64,000 nt of DNA. It comes from DATKNA01 sp963755755. Lineage in GTDB: Bacteria; Actinomycetota; Actinomycetes; Actinomycetales; Kineosporiaceae. Position 1 is the stretch's first letter, and the number at the start of each line of letters is the position of its first letter. A program made the translations under genes and the position numbers. Positions 25,054 through 35,000 of this stretch are shown here, one piece after another. Under the pieces are notes generated by a model, which was given only the letters and a program-made list of their open reading frames with translations, had not been told where the DNA came from and made no database searches. Location of the stretch: NCBI GenBank assembly GCA_963755755.1, contig CAVWLJ010000017.1:1-64000 (forward strand), given 5' to 3'.

Positions 25054-25671
25054 GTGTCGACGACGACCGAACCGCTGGTGCCGCCCTCGCGCCGCGGGCG
25101 CCCTCCCCTCGCGGGCACCGAAGCCAAGATCCTGGCCGCGACCAGCGAGATCCTGGCCGAGGGAGGCGTCCACAGCCTCACCATGGAAGGGGTGGCGGCA
25201 CGCGCCGGTGTGGCGAAGACCACCGTCTACCGCCGCTACCGCTCGCGGGACGATCTCGCCCTCGCCGTCGTCATCGACATGGTCCGCAACGTCACCGGCG
25301 GCCCGGACGTCGGCGACGTCCGCGCCGAGCTCGTGCACATCCTGCGCGCAACCCTCGACGTGCTGCGGACGACACTCATGGGCCGCGTGATGCAGGGCCT
25401 CGTCTCCGAGCTCGCCGTCGATCCGCGACTCTCCGAGGCCTTTCGCGAGCAGGTCGTCGCGCTTCGGATCACCGAGGTCGGGCACGTGCTCGCGCGCGGC
25501 GCCGAGCGCGGGCAGCTCCGGCCCGACCTGGACGTGGGCCTCGTACACGAGCTGCTCTTCGGCCCGATCTACTACCGCTTGTTCCTCAGCGGTGAACCCC
25601 TGGAGCCGTCGTTCGCCGACCGGATCGTCGACGCCGTCCTGCCCGCGCTGGTCTCACAGCGCCCGCTGTAG
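25054..25671 (+). CDS. TetR-family transcriptional regulator
   Basis: A 205-aa TetR/AcrR regulator starting at a GTG. A basic arm RRGRPPLAGTEAKILAATSE leads into the HTH (SLTMEGVAARAGVAKTTVYR). The C-terminal part DVGLVHELLFGPIYYRLFLS is the TetR_C_16-like motif seen in many actinobacterial efflux regulators. It probably represses itself and the divergent pair of small genes through the dyads just upstream. Its 3' end overlaps the convergent membrane-protein gene by 18 bp. Confidence 0.9.
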   Translation: MSTTTEPLVPPSRRGRPPLAGTEAKILAATSEILAEGGVHSLTMEGVAARAGVAKTTVYRRYRSRDDLALAVVIDMVRNVTGGPDVGDVRAELVHILRATLDVLRTTLMGRVMQGLVSELAVDPRLSEAFREQVVALRITEVGHVLARGAERGQLRPDLDVGLVHELLFGPIYYRLFLSGEPLEPSFADRIVDAVLPALVSQRPL

Positions 25672-26001
25672 ATGGCGGTCCGCCGCGCCGAGCGAGCGGT
25701 GGAGCGCGACGGTCAGCGCCACCAGGACCGCCGTCACCAGACCGAAGCCGACGGCCAGGCCCGCCGAGGCGTCGGGGTCGTCCTTCACGAGCATGAGCAC
25801 GGCCATGGCGGTCACCGAGACCGCGAGACAGTCGTATCCGGTGAGCGTCGCGTAGGCGGCGCGCCGGGTCCAGGGCGCCGCGCGGAGCAGACCGACGCCG
25901 GTGGTCACGGCCGCGGGGACCACGACGCCGAGGTCCATGAGCTTGACCAGCCAGAACGGCGTCCGGCGCGCGGCGACCGGCGTCCTGACGGGAACGGCCA
26001 T
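25654..26001 (-). CDS. Small integral membrane protein
   Basis: A 115-aa protein with three likely transmembrane helices: LMDLGVVVPAAVTTGVGLL, YDCLAVSVTAMAVLMLV and LAVGFGLVTAVLVALTVALH. The WLVKLMDLGVVVPAAVTTGV stretch resembles the C-terminal half of longer actinobacterial membrane proteins, so this may be a shortened version. No enzymatic motif. Function unknown. Confidence 0.6.
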   Translation of the reverse strand: MAVPVRTPVAARRTPFWLVKLMDLGVVVPAAVTTGVGLLRAAPWTRRAAYATLTGYDCLAVSVTAMAVLMLVKDDPDASAGLAVGFGLVTAVLVALTVALHRSLGAADRHLQRAL

Positions 26002-26077
26002 GGTTCGACGCTAGGTCGGCGGTCGACCCGTCCGGCAGAGGCGAACGTCCTGAACCGCGGCCTGCTCGTGCTCGCGC

Positions 26078-26962
26078 TCAGGCGGCGAGCAGCGGGGCGC
26101 AGGCGACGGCGGCGTCGAGGAAGCGGGCGGCGGCCGGGCCGAGGTGGCGCTGCCGGTGGACCACGGCGGCCAGGGTCCGCGGGGGCAGCTCGGGGACGTC
26201 GTGGACGCGGACCCGCGGGTCGTCGAGGTCGACGGTCAGCCGGGGGACCACGGCCACGCCCTCGCCGGCTGCCGCCAGCTCCTGCACCATCCCGTTGTCG
26301 TCGAACAGGTCGTACGCCTCGGCGTCCACTCCGGCCGCCGCCAGGTGCTGCCCGACGAGGTCCTGGAGGACGCAGCCGCGGCTGCCGAGCACCCGGACGC
26401 CGACGAGGTCGGCGAGCCGCCGCTCCCGGCGTCCGACGGCCGTGACGAGGACGAACGGGTCGTCGCCGAGGGGGTGCACCTCGAACAGGTCCGCGCGCAT
26501 CGGCAGGGCGGTGAGCCCGACGTCGACGGACCCGTCCTCGAGGATCTCCATGAGCCGGGTGGTGTTCCGCGCCTCGCTGATCTCCACCGTGACCCCGGGG
26601 TGCTGGGCGCGGAACCCCCGCAGGATGGCCGGCAGCAGCCGGGTGCCCACGCTCTGGATGGTCGCCACCGTGACCTGTCCCCGCTCGCCGGCCTGCAGCG
26701 CGGCGAGATCGGCGCGGGTCGCGCCCACCCGGGCGAGCAGGTGCTCCGCGTGCTCGAGGAGCAGCCTCCCGGCGTCCGTGAGCTCGACGGGACGGCGACC
26801 ACCCGGCGGCCTGTCGAGCAGCGGTGCCCCGACGATCCGTTCCAGGCCCTGGATCTGCTGGCTCACGCCGGACTGCGTGTACCCCAGCTCTCGGGCGGCG
26901 GCACCGAACGAGCCGTGCCGGGCCACCTCCGCGAAGGCCCGGAGGTGGCGCACCTCGAGCAT
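26078..26962 (-). CDS. LysR-family transcriptional regulator
   Basis: A 294-aa LysR regulator. The winged HTH is LEVRHLRAFAEVARHGSFGA with AARELGYTQSGVSQQIQGLE, and the effector-binding domain follows (VTVATIQSVGTRLLPAILRG, DGSVDVGLTALP, PFVLVTAVGRRERRLADL). MLEVRHL at 26962 is the usual family start; an ATG eight codons upstream is possible. It is divergent from a DMT-family transporter only about 80 bp away, the standard arrangement for a regulator controlling an exporter. Confidence 0.88.
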   Translation of the reverse strand: MLEVRHLRAFAEVARHGSFGAAARELGYTQSGVSQQIQGLERIVGAPLLDRPPGGRRPVELTDAGRLLLEHAEHLLARVGATRADLAALQAGERGQVTVATIQSVGTRLLPAILRGFRAQHPGVTVEISEARNTTRLMEILEDGSVDVGLTALPMRADLFEVHPLGDDPFVLVTAVGRRERRLADLVGVRVLGSRGCVLQDLVGQHLAAAGVDAEAYDLFDDNGMVQELAAAGEGVAVVPRLTVDLDDPRVRVHDVPELPPRTLAAVVHRQRHLGPAAARFLDAAVACAPLLAA

Positions 26963-27045
26963 GTCCCAGGCATAAGAGTTCCTCATCACTACCGAGGCTA
27001 ACTCACGCTTGTGCTTCTCGCTGCGTTGGTTGAAGTGTGAGAGCC

Positions 27046-27997
27046 ATGACCTCGAGCCCCGGCCGTCGCGTCCTGCTGCCAGTACCTCGCCCTCGCGACC
27101 GTCTGGGGAGCCAGCTTCCTCTTCATCAAGGTCGGGCTGGAGGGTCTGTCCCCCGCCCAGATCGTCCTCGGCCGGCTGACGACGGGAGCGCTCGCGCTCG
27201 TCCTCGTGTCGCTGCTGACACGGCGGGCGCTCCCGCGGGACGCCGTGGTCTGGGGCCACATGTTCGTCGTCGCCCTGCTGCTCTGCGTCGTGCCCTTCCT
27301 GCTCTTCTGCTGGGCGGAGACGCGCATCTCCTCCGGCCTGGCGAGCATCTACAACGCCACCACGCCGTTGATGACCATGCTCGTCGCGTTGGCCGCGCTG
27401 CCCAGCGAGCGGCCGACCCGGGCCCGGTTGCTCGGGCTGCTCGTCGGGTTCGCCGGCGTCCTCCTCGTCCTCGGACCGTGGGGGTTCGGCGGTCGCGGCG
27501 AGACCGGCGGTGCGCTCGCCGGTCAGCTCGCCTGCCTCGGTGCCACCGCCTGCTACGGCACCGCGACGGTCTACCTGCGGCGCTTCGTGTCGCCCCGCGG
27601 CCTGCCCGCCGTGACGGTCGCGACGGTGCAGGTCGGCCTCGGGGCGCTCGTGATGCTCCTGGTCGCTCCGTTCGTGGCCGCGTCCCCGGTGCACCTGACG
27701 CCGCGGGTGGTCGCGAGCGTGCTCACCCTCGGCGCCCTCGGCACCGGCATGGCGTACGTCTGGCTCACGAACATCGTCACGGGCTGGGGCGCGACGAACG
27801 CCTCCACGGTCACGTACCTGACGCCGCTCGTCGGCGTGGTCCTCGGCGTCCTGCTGCTGGGGGAGACGCTGACGTGGAACCAGCCCGTCGGTGCGCTCGT
27901 CGTCGTGCTCGGCATCGCCGTCTCGCAGGGCCTGCTGCGACCGCGCCCGGCGCCGGCCCCGGCGGACGTCGAGCTGGTGCAGCCGAACCGGGTCTGA
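27046..27997 (+). CDS. EamA/DMT-superfamily transporter, frameshifted as sequenced
   Basis: A ten-helix drug/metabolite transporter. The N-terminus MTSSPGRRVLL is separated from QYLALATVWGASFLFIKVGL by one surplus C near 27079. Removing it gives a normal-length EamA protein of about 316 aa with two five-helix repeats (YNATTPLMTMLVALAALPSE in the first, STVTYLTPLVGVVLGVLLLG in the second). These carriers export amino acids or other metabolites. The divergent LysR gene is the likely regulator. The remainder of the frame, from about 27080 to 27997, is intact. Confidence 0.82.
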
Positions 27998-28031
27998 CGG
28001 GCACGAGCGCGGCGGTCGGGTCGCGCGGGGC

Positions 28032-28844
28032 TCACGGGTTCCGCGGGCTGACCTCGATCAGCGCGGTGTGTTTCGGCAGCATCCCGTCGCCGCTGGACAC
28101 CCCGCGCACCCGGCGTCCGAGCCAGGGCAGGAAGTGGCGGCGGACCCAGCGGACGTCAGCAACCAGGTCGGTGGACCGGCGCGGCGGCGGCCCCGGCGGC
28201 AGCGGGAGCCGCCACCAGCCCGGTTCGCCGCCGAGCAGCGCGGGCCCGTCGAGGCCGAGGGCCTCGAGCACGGCGGCGGCGACGCGGGCGTGCCCCTCCG
28301 GGGAGAGGTGGAGGCGGTCCTCGTGCCAGAGCCGGCGGTCGTGCAGGGCCGGGACGGGTCCGATGTCGACCAGCACCGCCCCGTGCTGCTGCGCGGTGGC
28401 GCGGACGCCGTCGTTGAACCGCCGGAACCGGGCTGCCAGCCCGTCCGCCGTGCGGCCCGTGCCGCCGGCGCGCTCGAGCACCGTGAACAGCACGACGTCG
28501 GGACCGGCCGATCGCAGCCGCGCCACGGCTGCGTCGTAGCGGGCGAGGACGTCCGCGACCGCGGGGCCCCGCGGCCGGAGCAGGTCGTTGGGCCCCGCGT
28601 GGAACGAGACGAGATCGGGTGCGAGCTCGAGCGCGACGGGAAGCTGCTCGGCGACGACCTGGTCGAGCAGCCGGCCACGGATCGCCAGGTTGGCGTACCG
28701 CAGCCCGCCGGTGCTGGTCGCGATCGCCGCGGCGACGCGGTCGGCCCAGCCGATGTGACGGCCGTCCGGGCCCAACTCGTCCTGCATGCCTTCGGTGAAG
28801 GAGTCGCCGAGCGCGACGAAGGTCGAGGGCAGTGCGACGGGCAC
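28032..28844 (-). CDS. SGNH/GDSL-family hydrolase
   Basis: A 270-aa SGNH hydrolase. Block I is FVALGDSFTEGMQD (nucleophile Ser), block II Gly in NLAIRGRLLDQV, block III FHAGPNDLLR (Asn), and block V HEDRLHLSPEGH (Asp/His). No signal peptide, so probably a cytoplasmic esterase/lipase; the C-terminal WWRLPLPPGPPPRR linker and WVRRHFLPWL tail are typical of the actinobacterial subgroup. A tight neighbour of the PP2C gene (12 bp) on the same strand. Confidence 0.9.
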   Translation of the reverse strand: MPVALPSTFVALGDSFTEGMQDELGPDGRHIGWADRVAAAIATSTGGLRYANLAIRGRLLDQVVAEQLPVALELAPDLVSFHAGPNDLLRPRGPAVADVLARYDAAVARLRSAGPDVVLFTVLERAGGTGRTADGLAARFRRFNDGVRATAQQHGAVLVDIGPVPALHDRRLWHEDRLHLSPEGHARVAAAVLEALGLDGPALLGGEPGWWRLPLPPGPPPRRSTDLVADVRWVRRHFLPWLGRRVRGVSSGDGMLPKHTALIEVSPRNP

Positions 28845-28856
28845 GGCGCCAGTCTG

Positions 28857-29681
28857 TCAGCCCTGCTGCGGGATGGGCTGGGTGGAGTCGTGCCGCCGCC
28901 GGCCCGCCAGGTCGAGCTCCGCGGCGGCGCCCAGGATCACCGGAGACCGCTCGGCCGCCGGCAGCCCGGCCCGGACGTCCGCCACGATGCACGTGATGTT
29001 GTCGGGCCCGCCCTCGGCGAGCGCGGCGTCGACCAGCCGGTCCACCGCGCCCTGCGGCGACGCGGACTGCGCCAGGGCGCCGGCGATCACCTCGTCCGGC
29101 ACGACATCGCTGACCCCGTCGCTGCACAGCAGCCACCGGTCGCCGGGCACCCCGGGCAGCAGCAGGACGTCGGCGGTCACGGCGTCGCCCTCCCCGCGCA
29201 GCGCCTTGACGATGACGTGCCGCTGGGGGTGGACCTCCGCCTGGGCCGGCGTCAGCTCGCCGAGCTCGACGAGCAGCTGGACGACGCTGTGGTCCCGGCT
29301 GACCTGCTCGAGCCGGCCGTCGTGCCACCGGTAGGCCCGCGAGTCGCCGACGTGCACGAGGGCGACGACGTCGTCGTGGAGCAGCAGCGCGGTGAGCGTC
29401 GTCCCCATGCCGTCGAGCGCCGCATCCTGCTCGACGGCGCGGCGCAGCCGCTGCTCGGCGAACTCGACGGCGGCGGGCAGGTCGTGCGCGACGCCCTCCG
29501 GCGACACGCGCTCGTCGAGGTAGGTGACGGCGTGCGTCACGATGGCGCTCGCGACCTCCCCGTACGCGGCACCGCCCATGCCGTCGGCGACGAGCAGCAG
29601 CCGGACGCCGACGTACGCGGCGTCCTCGTTGCCGGGCCGCCGCAGCCCGGGGTGGGTCGCGCCCGCCGCCGAGAGGAACAT
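28857..29681 (-). CDS. PP2C-family protein serine/threonine phosphatase
   Basis: A 274-aa metal-dependent PP2C phosphatase. All motif blocks are present: RRPGNEDAAYV, LLLVADGMGGAAYGEVAS (metal-binding Asp and Gly), GMGTTLTALLL, VHVGDSRAYRW, VSRDHSVVQLL, WLLCSDGVSDVV and GGPDNITCIVADV. No transmembrane tail, unlike PstP, so it is a soluble phosphatase likely opposing Ser/Thr kinases or acting on anti-sigma factors. It lies between the GAF-EAL gene and the hydrolase gene on the same strand with short gaps, suggesting one transcription unit. Confidence 0.92.
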   Translation of the reverse strand: MFLSAAGATHPGLRRPGNEDAAYVGVRLLLVADGMGGAAYGEVASAIVTHAVTYLDERVSPEGVAHDLPAAVEFAEQRLRRAVEQDAALDGMGTTLTALLLHDDVVALVHVGDSRAYRWHDGRLEQVSRDHSVVQLLVELGELTPAQAEVHPQRHVIVKALRGEGDAVTADVLLLPGVPGDRWLLCSDGVSDVVPDEVIAGALAQSASPQGAVDRLVDAALAEGGPDNITCIVADVRAGLPAAERSPVILGAAAELDLAGRRRHDSTQPIPQQG

Positions 29682-29690
29682 CTGCGCAGG

Positions 29691-30939
29691 CTAAGCCGGG
29701 ATCGCGCCGCGATCGCGGCCGACATGACGGGACGGACGCCGGAAACCCGTCATCGGCGGGTTCGCGCACGGCGGGCACAGCAGGTAGCCCTGCATCTGGC
29801 GGACGCCCAGGGCGACGAGCATGTCGAGCTCGGCCTGCTGCTCGACGCCCTCGGCGACGAGCACCGCGTCGACGGTGCGGGCGAACGAGACGAGGGACGT
29901 GACCAAGGCCTGCCGCGCCGGGTCGAGGTGGATGTCCCGGACGAGCGACAGGTCGATCTTGATGTAGTCGGGGCGGAGCTTGAGGATGTGCCGCAGGCTG
30001 GCATAGCCCGCTCCGGCGTCGTCGACCGCAAGCCGGAGCCCGGCGTCCCGGTAGTGGCGCAGCGCGCGCGACAGGGCGTCGTAGTCCTCGACCGCGGCGT
30101 GCTCGGTGATCTCGACGACCAGGGACGCAGGGTCTGTCGCGTCCATGAGCCGCGGGAACTCCTCCGAGAGGATCGCCTCCGCGGAGAGGTTCAGGCTGAG
30201 GTAGCCGGCATGGCCGGGGCGGTCGAGGGCCGCCAGGGCCGTCCGCGCGGCGGCGAGCTCGAGCTGGATGCGCAGCCCGACGGGCTCGGCCTGGGCGAAC
30301 CACTCCTCGGCGGCCTGGTCGCTCTCGAACCGGGTCAGCGCCTCGACGCCGGTGGCGATGCCGGTCGGCACGTCGACGATCGGCTGCAGCGCGAGGCTGC
30401 GGCCATGACCGTCGATCGCGTCGTTCGTGCGCAGCCGGACCGTCTCGAGCGCCGCCGCACGGGCGTCGTTGCCGGCGAGCTCGCCGAGGATCCCGGCGAG
30501 CATCTCGAGCACGCGGAGGTCGGCCACGGTCAGTTCGGGCTGCGCCGCTCCGCTGATGCAGCAGAGCATCCCGCGCAGCGACGCCGTCGGGCGTCCGCAC
30601 CGGGACGCCGACGTAGGAACCGATCCCGAGCTCCTGGGTGACGGCGAGCCGGCTCGCGACGGGGTCGGCGGCGCTGTCGGGGACGACGGCCGGCATCCGG
30701 CCGCCGAGCACCCGCATGCAGTAGGCGTCGACGATGGCGCCGGCGGACCCGACGGCGGGGGAGCCGGCGGGGTCGGCGGCCTCCACGTGGGTGAGCACCT
30801 GCTCGTCGCCGCGGACCTCCGCGAGCCACGCCACGTCCATGCGCAGGTAGGTGCGCGCCAGCGACAGCACCCGCTGGACCGTGTCTGCCGGCGATGCGAG
30901 GGGTTTCGGCCGCGCCGCCTGCGTCTCGAGCGACCCCAC
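29691..30939 (-). CDS. GAF-EAL c-di-GMP phosphodiesterase, frameshifted as sequenced
   Basis: An N-terminal GAF domain (TVQRVLSLARTYLRMDVAWL, ELGIGSYVGVPVRTPDG) is followed after a one-base insertion near 30585 by an EAL domain. Catalytic residues are all there: EALTRFE, SLNLSAE, VEITEH, AVDDAGAGYASL (the usual DDFGxG with Ala for Phe), YIKIDLSLVRD and VAEGVE. The repaired protein is about 415 aa and should hydrolyse c-di-GMP to pGpG under control of a GAF ligand. The GTG at 30939 (VGSLETQ) with AGGGGTGG upstream is taken as the start. It is first in a unit with PP2C and the SGNH hydrolase. Confidence 0.82.
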
Positions 30940-31235
30940 CCCACCCCTGCCTCTCGTCACCGTGCCGCAGCGCCCCCGAACGGGGGCCCTGGAGGCATTC
31001 TGCCGCCGGCCGGTCGCCGCGACACACACAAGTCAATGATAAAAGTCACGAGATGTCATACCCGCTGTTCGGAGGGGGCGTGAGCCGCCTCGGCGGGGGC
31101 ACGAAGGTCGCGAGCACGTCGACGCGCGGCAGCCGTCGCAGATCCTGTGAGCTTCCTGCATCCACGCGCGGCCCGGGGACGGAAGGAGGGGTGAGCGGCC
31201 CGGAACGCGGGCCCGAGAGCGAAGGACGACCCACC

Positions 31236-31943
31236 ATGCGCATCTCCCGTCGCGCCGCCGGTGCCGCCGCCGGCGTCACCCTGGCCCTCGGCGCCACCAC
31301 CGCCCTGGCCGCCCCGGCGGCGAACGCCGCGCCCGCCCCCGCGAAGGCCGAGGCCGCCGCGTCGATCTCCACCACCGGCACGCACCACAGGCTGGGCACG
31401 CGGTCGCTCGTGACCGTGCTCCTGGCCGACAAGAGCGGCTTCGATCGCAACGGCAAGGACTTCGACATCCTGACCGCCGCGGTCAAGGCCGTGCTCGCGG
31501 CGAAGCCGAAGTCCGCGGTCGGGGTGCTCGCCGACGGCAAGGTCCGCCTCACGGCCTTCATCCCGAACGACAACGCCTTCCGGCTGCTGGTCAAGGACCT
31601 GACCGGCAAGACCTACAAGAACGAGGCGAACGTCTTCAAGGCGGTCGCCGGGCTCGGCATCCCGACGGTGGAGAAGGTGCTCCTCTACCACGTCGTCCCG
31701 GGCGCGACGATCACCGCGAGGACCGCCCTGAGGTCGAACAACGCGCGCCTCAAGACGGCCGAGGGTGCGACGATCAAGGTTCGGGTCACCAGGACCGGGC
31801 TGTTCCTGCAGGACAAGGACCCGAACTCGCGCAACCCGCAGGTCATCGCCGTCGACATCAACAAGGGCAACCGGCAGATCGCGCACGCCATCAACCGCGT
31901 GCTGCGTCCGCTCGACCTGCCGCCGGTCGCCAAGCACCACTGA
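31236..31943 (+). CDS. Secreted fasciclin-domain protein
   Basis: A 235-aa exported protein. The signal peptide MRISRRAAGAAAGVTLALGA ends near AANAAPA. One fasciclin (FAS1) domain follows: SLVTVLLADKSGFDRNGKDF, FDILTAAVKAVL, RLTAFIPNDNAFRLLVKDLT, VEKVLLYHVVPGATI and VIAVDINKGNRQIAHAINRV. FAS1 domains mediate surface adhesion. No LPXTG or lipobox is seen, so it is probably released or bound by charge. A strong stem-loop lies directly downstream. The 300-bp gap upstream holds only divergent promoters as far as I can see. Confidence 0.88.
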   Translation: MRISRRAAGAAAGVTLALGATTALAAPAANAAPAPAKAEAAASISTTGTHHRLGTRSLVTVLLADKSGFDRNGKDFDILTAAVKAVLAAKPKSAVGVLADGKVRLTAFIPNDNAFRLLVKDLTGKTYKNEANVFKAVAGLGIPTVEKVLLYHVVPGATITARTALRSNNARLKTAEGATIKVRVTRTGLFLQDKDPNSRNPQVIAVDINKGNRQIAHAINRVLRPLDLPPVAKHH

Positions 31944-31957
31944 CCCCGGCCCGTGCT

Positions 31958-31988
31958 GGGAGCCCCGGTGTGCGGGGCCGGGGCTCCC
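31958..31988 (+). terminator. Rho-independent-like stem-loop after fasciclin gene
   Basis: GGGAGCCCCGG (31958-31968) pairs perfectly with CCGGGGCTCCC (31978-31988) around a 9-base loop, 15 bp after the stop. No U-tract is present. Confidence 0.75.
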
Positions 31989-32061
31989 GCCGTAATTGCG
32001 TTGAACGGATCACCCGGATCGACGGACGCTGAGGGGCCGTCCTTCTCCGGGAGCTCCCTCC

Positions 32062-35000
32062 ATGCGACTTCTTCGCGACCTGTGGGCGACGTCCGCGCCG
32101 CGCACGGCCGCCGTCGGCCTGCTCATGCTGCTGTGGGCCGCGGGTCAGGCGGGGGCGGCCGCCCTCACCGGCCAGGTGCTCGTCGACCGCTCCCGCTCGG
32201 CGTTCCTGCTGCTCGCGGCCGCCGTCGCGCTCGCCGTCGTCTCCGACCTCGTGCTCGCTCTGGTGGCGGCCCGCCTCACCGCGGACTGGTCCGCGGACCT
32301 GCGCCGCCGGCTGTGCCGGCGTGCCATCGGGCAGGACGTCCCGACCCTGGAGAAGACGCCGGTCGGGGAGCTGCTCGACCGCATCGACAGCGACGTGTAC
32401 CAGGTCGGATCGGAGTTCCGGCAGAGCGGCGTGCGCATCGGGCAGTCGATGTGCGCCGCGGTGCTGTCGACGCTCACCGCCTTCGTCGTCTGGTGGCCGG
32501 CCGGCGTCGTCATGGCCGTGCTGGGCGTGTTCCTCGTCGTCGGTCTCACCGGCCCGCTGCAGCGCATCGCCCCCGCTCGCGAGCGGGAGGAGGAGGCGTG
32601 GTCGGACCTGGCCGCGGTGATGGAGGAGGCGATCCATGGCCAGGACGACGTCCGCACCAGCCTCGGGCAGGCCTACGTGCTGCGGCTCTACGCCCGCCGC
32701 GCGAGCGACGTCATGCGCCGCGGGCTTGTCGTCTGGAAGGCCTCGGCCCGGGTGAGCGCCATCGCCTCGGCCACGGTGCGCGGCGGCATCGCGCTGCTCG
32801 TGGCGGGGGGTGCCTGGGCGTTCGCCGACGGACGCGTGGACGGCGCCCGGCTCACCGCGATCTGGCTGCTGGCGCTGGCGTACGGCGCGACCGTCGAGAT
32901 GATCAGCCGGATGGTCTCGGAGCTGCAGTACGGGCTCGGCGCCTGGCAGCGCGTCCTGCTGCTGCTCGCCGCGCCGCAGGAACCGGAGGGCGGACGACCG
33001 GCTCGGGAGGGCGACCTGAGCGTGCGGGGCCTGACGTTCACGTACGCGGACGCGGTGGACGACGGCGCGGGGCGGCGCGCGGCGCTGCGTGACGTCCACC
33101 TGACGTTCCGTCGCGGCCTCTCCTACGCGGTGATCGGGCGCACCGGCTCCGGGAAGTCGAGCCTGGCCAAGGTGCTCACCCGCGCCGTGGAGCTGCCCCG
33201 CGGCACCGTCTTCCTCGGCGACAGCGACCTGCTCGACCTCGACCTGGAGAGCCTGCGGCGGTGGATCGCGGTCATCCCGCAGCGCACCGAGATCCTCGCC
33301 GGCACGGTGGCCGAGAACGTCGCGCTCTTCGACCCCGAACTGCTGGCGCTGGCCGAGCGGGCGCTCGACGAGCTCGGCCTGGGCGCCTGGGTGGCCGAGC
33401 TCCCCGACGGCGTGCAGACCCGGCTCGGCGACGGCGGGCACAAGCTGTCGGCTGGCCAGGAGCAGCTCGTGGCGTTCGCGCGCATCCTCGTGCGGGATCC
33501 GCACGTCGTCATCCTCGACGAGGCGACGGCGCGGATGGACCCGGTCACGGAGGCGGCCGTACAGCGCGCCACCGAGCGGCTGCTGCGGGACCGCATCGGC
33601 ATCGTCATCGCGCACCGGCTGTCCTCCGTGAGCCGCTGCGACGAGGTCGTCGTCCTCAGCGACGGCGCCGTGGTCGAGGCCGGCCCGTTGCGGGAGTCGG
33701 CGCAGTTCGCCCGGCTCCTCGCGCACAGCCGGCTGGGGCTGGTGCCGGAGACGGACGACGACGAGGAGTTGCTGAGCGGCACGGACACCGCCGAGGCCCT
33801 CGACGCGATGCTGGCCGCGCAGGCCCCGGCCGAGGTGCCGCGCACCGACCCGCCGCCGCTGCCGGCACCGCCGCGGGCGCGCACCCTGCGCGAGGTGCTC
33901 CGGCTCGTGACGAACGATCCGCGCTACGGCGTCTCCGGCGTGGTGCTGTTCACGCTGCTGTCGATCCTCGGGCTCGACGGATCGGTGCTGCCCTGGCTGT
34001 GGGCCCAACTCGTGGACGGGTCGGGGTCCGTGCTCTGGCCCGCCGTCGGCATCGTCGCGGCCCTGCTCGTGACCATCCCGGTGCCGTACTTCACCGGGTA
34101 CTGGTTCCCCCAGTGGTGGGTCATGCAGATGCTGCGGATCAGCCTGCGCCTCGTGCACGGGCAGACCGGTCCGCGCCGGGTCAGCGCCTTCACCCCGGCG
34201 GAGGTCGTGGCGCAGGGCGGCGACACCGAACGCGTGGTGATCATGGCGGACAACGTCGTGGATCAGTTCATCAGCCTGGCGATCGTGGTCGCGATGACGC
34301 TGGTCTCCGGCAGCATCGTGCCGGCGCTGTTCTTCGTCGGGACGATGGCGGCGTCCGGCGCCGCGGCGACGCTGTTCGGTCCCGTGCTCAAGGGAGCCGC
34401 CCAGCGGACCGTCGCCGCGCGCGCGGCATTCGCCACGGCTCTGGTCTCGTCCCTCTCGGCGGCGCGGACCGTCAAGCTCGCGGGTGCCGCTCGTCCGGTG
34501 CTCGCCCACCTCGCCGGCCTGGACTCGCTGCGCAGCGAGCTGCAGCGCCGGGAGATCGTCCTGCAGGTGTGGGCGCGCTCGACGCCGTCGCTGGTCTCCG
34601 GCCTGCTGCCGATCGGGGCCTGGGCGCTGTACCTGGGCGGGCGGTTGTCGTCGGCGTCCGTCCTGATCATCGTCTCCACGCTCGGCGCCGCACGGTGGTT
34701 CGCCTGGACGACGGCCTCGCTCATCGCCCAGCTGCCGTCGGCGCGGGTCTGGACGCGGCGGACGGTCGCGATGGCCGGCGTGGCCGCCTACTCCGCGCCG
34801 GTGCGAGGGGTGGACCTGTGGCGGGGCGTCGCGCCCGCGCCGCCGGTCGCACCGCGGACGCCGCTGCGCCGGCTCGATCTCGTCGGGTTCGCCGCGGTGC
34901 ACGAGGACGGCACCTTCGGCGCGCACGACGTCGACCTCACGGTGCGCCGCGGGGAGCTCGTGCTCGTCGTCGGTCCGGTCGGCGCGGGCAAGTCGTCGCT

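Noticed and set aside
27891..31029. Very long ORFs on both strands over the SGNH/PP2C/EAL genes (plus 27891-30641; minus continuing 28156-31029)
   Set aside because: Arg/Gly-rich shadow frames. The minus one is real only for its first ~145 codons (GAF part of the EAL protein) before the frameshift.
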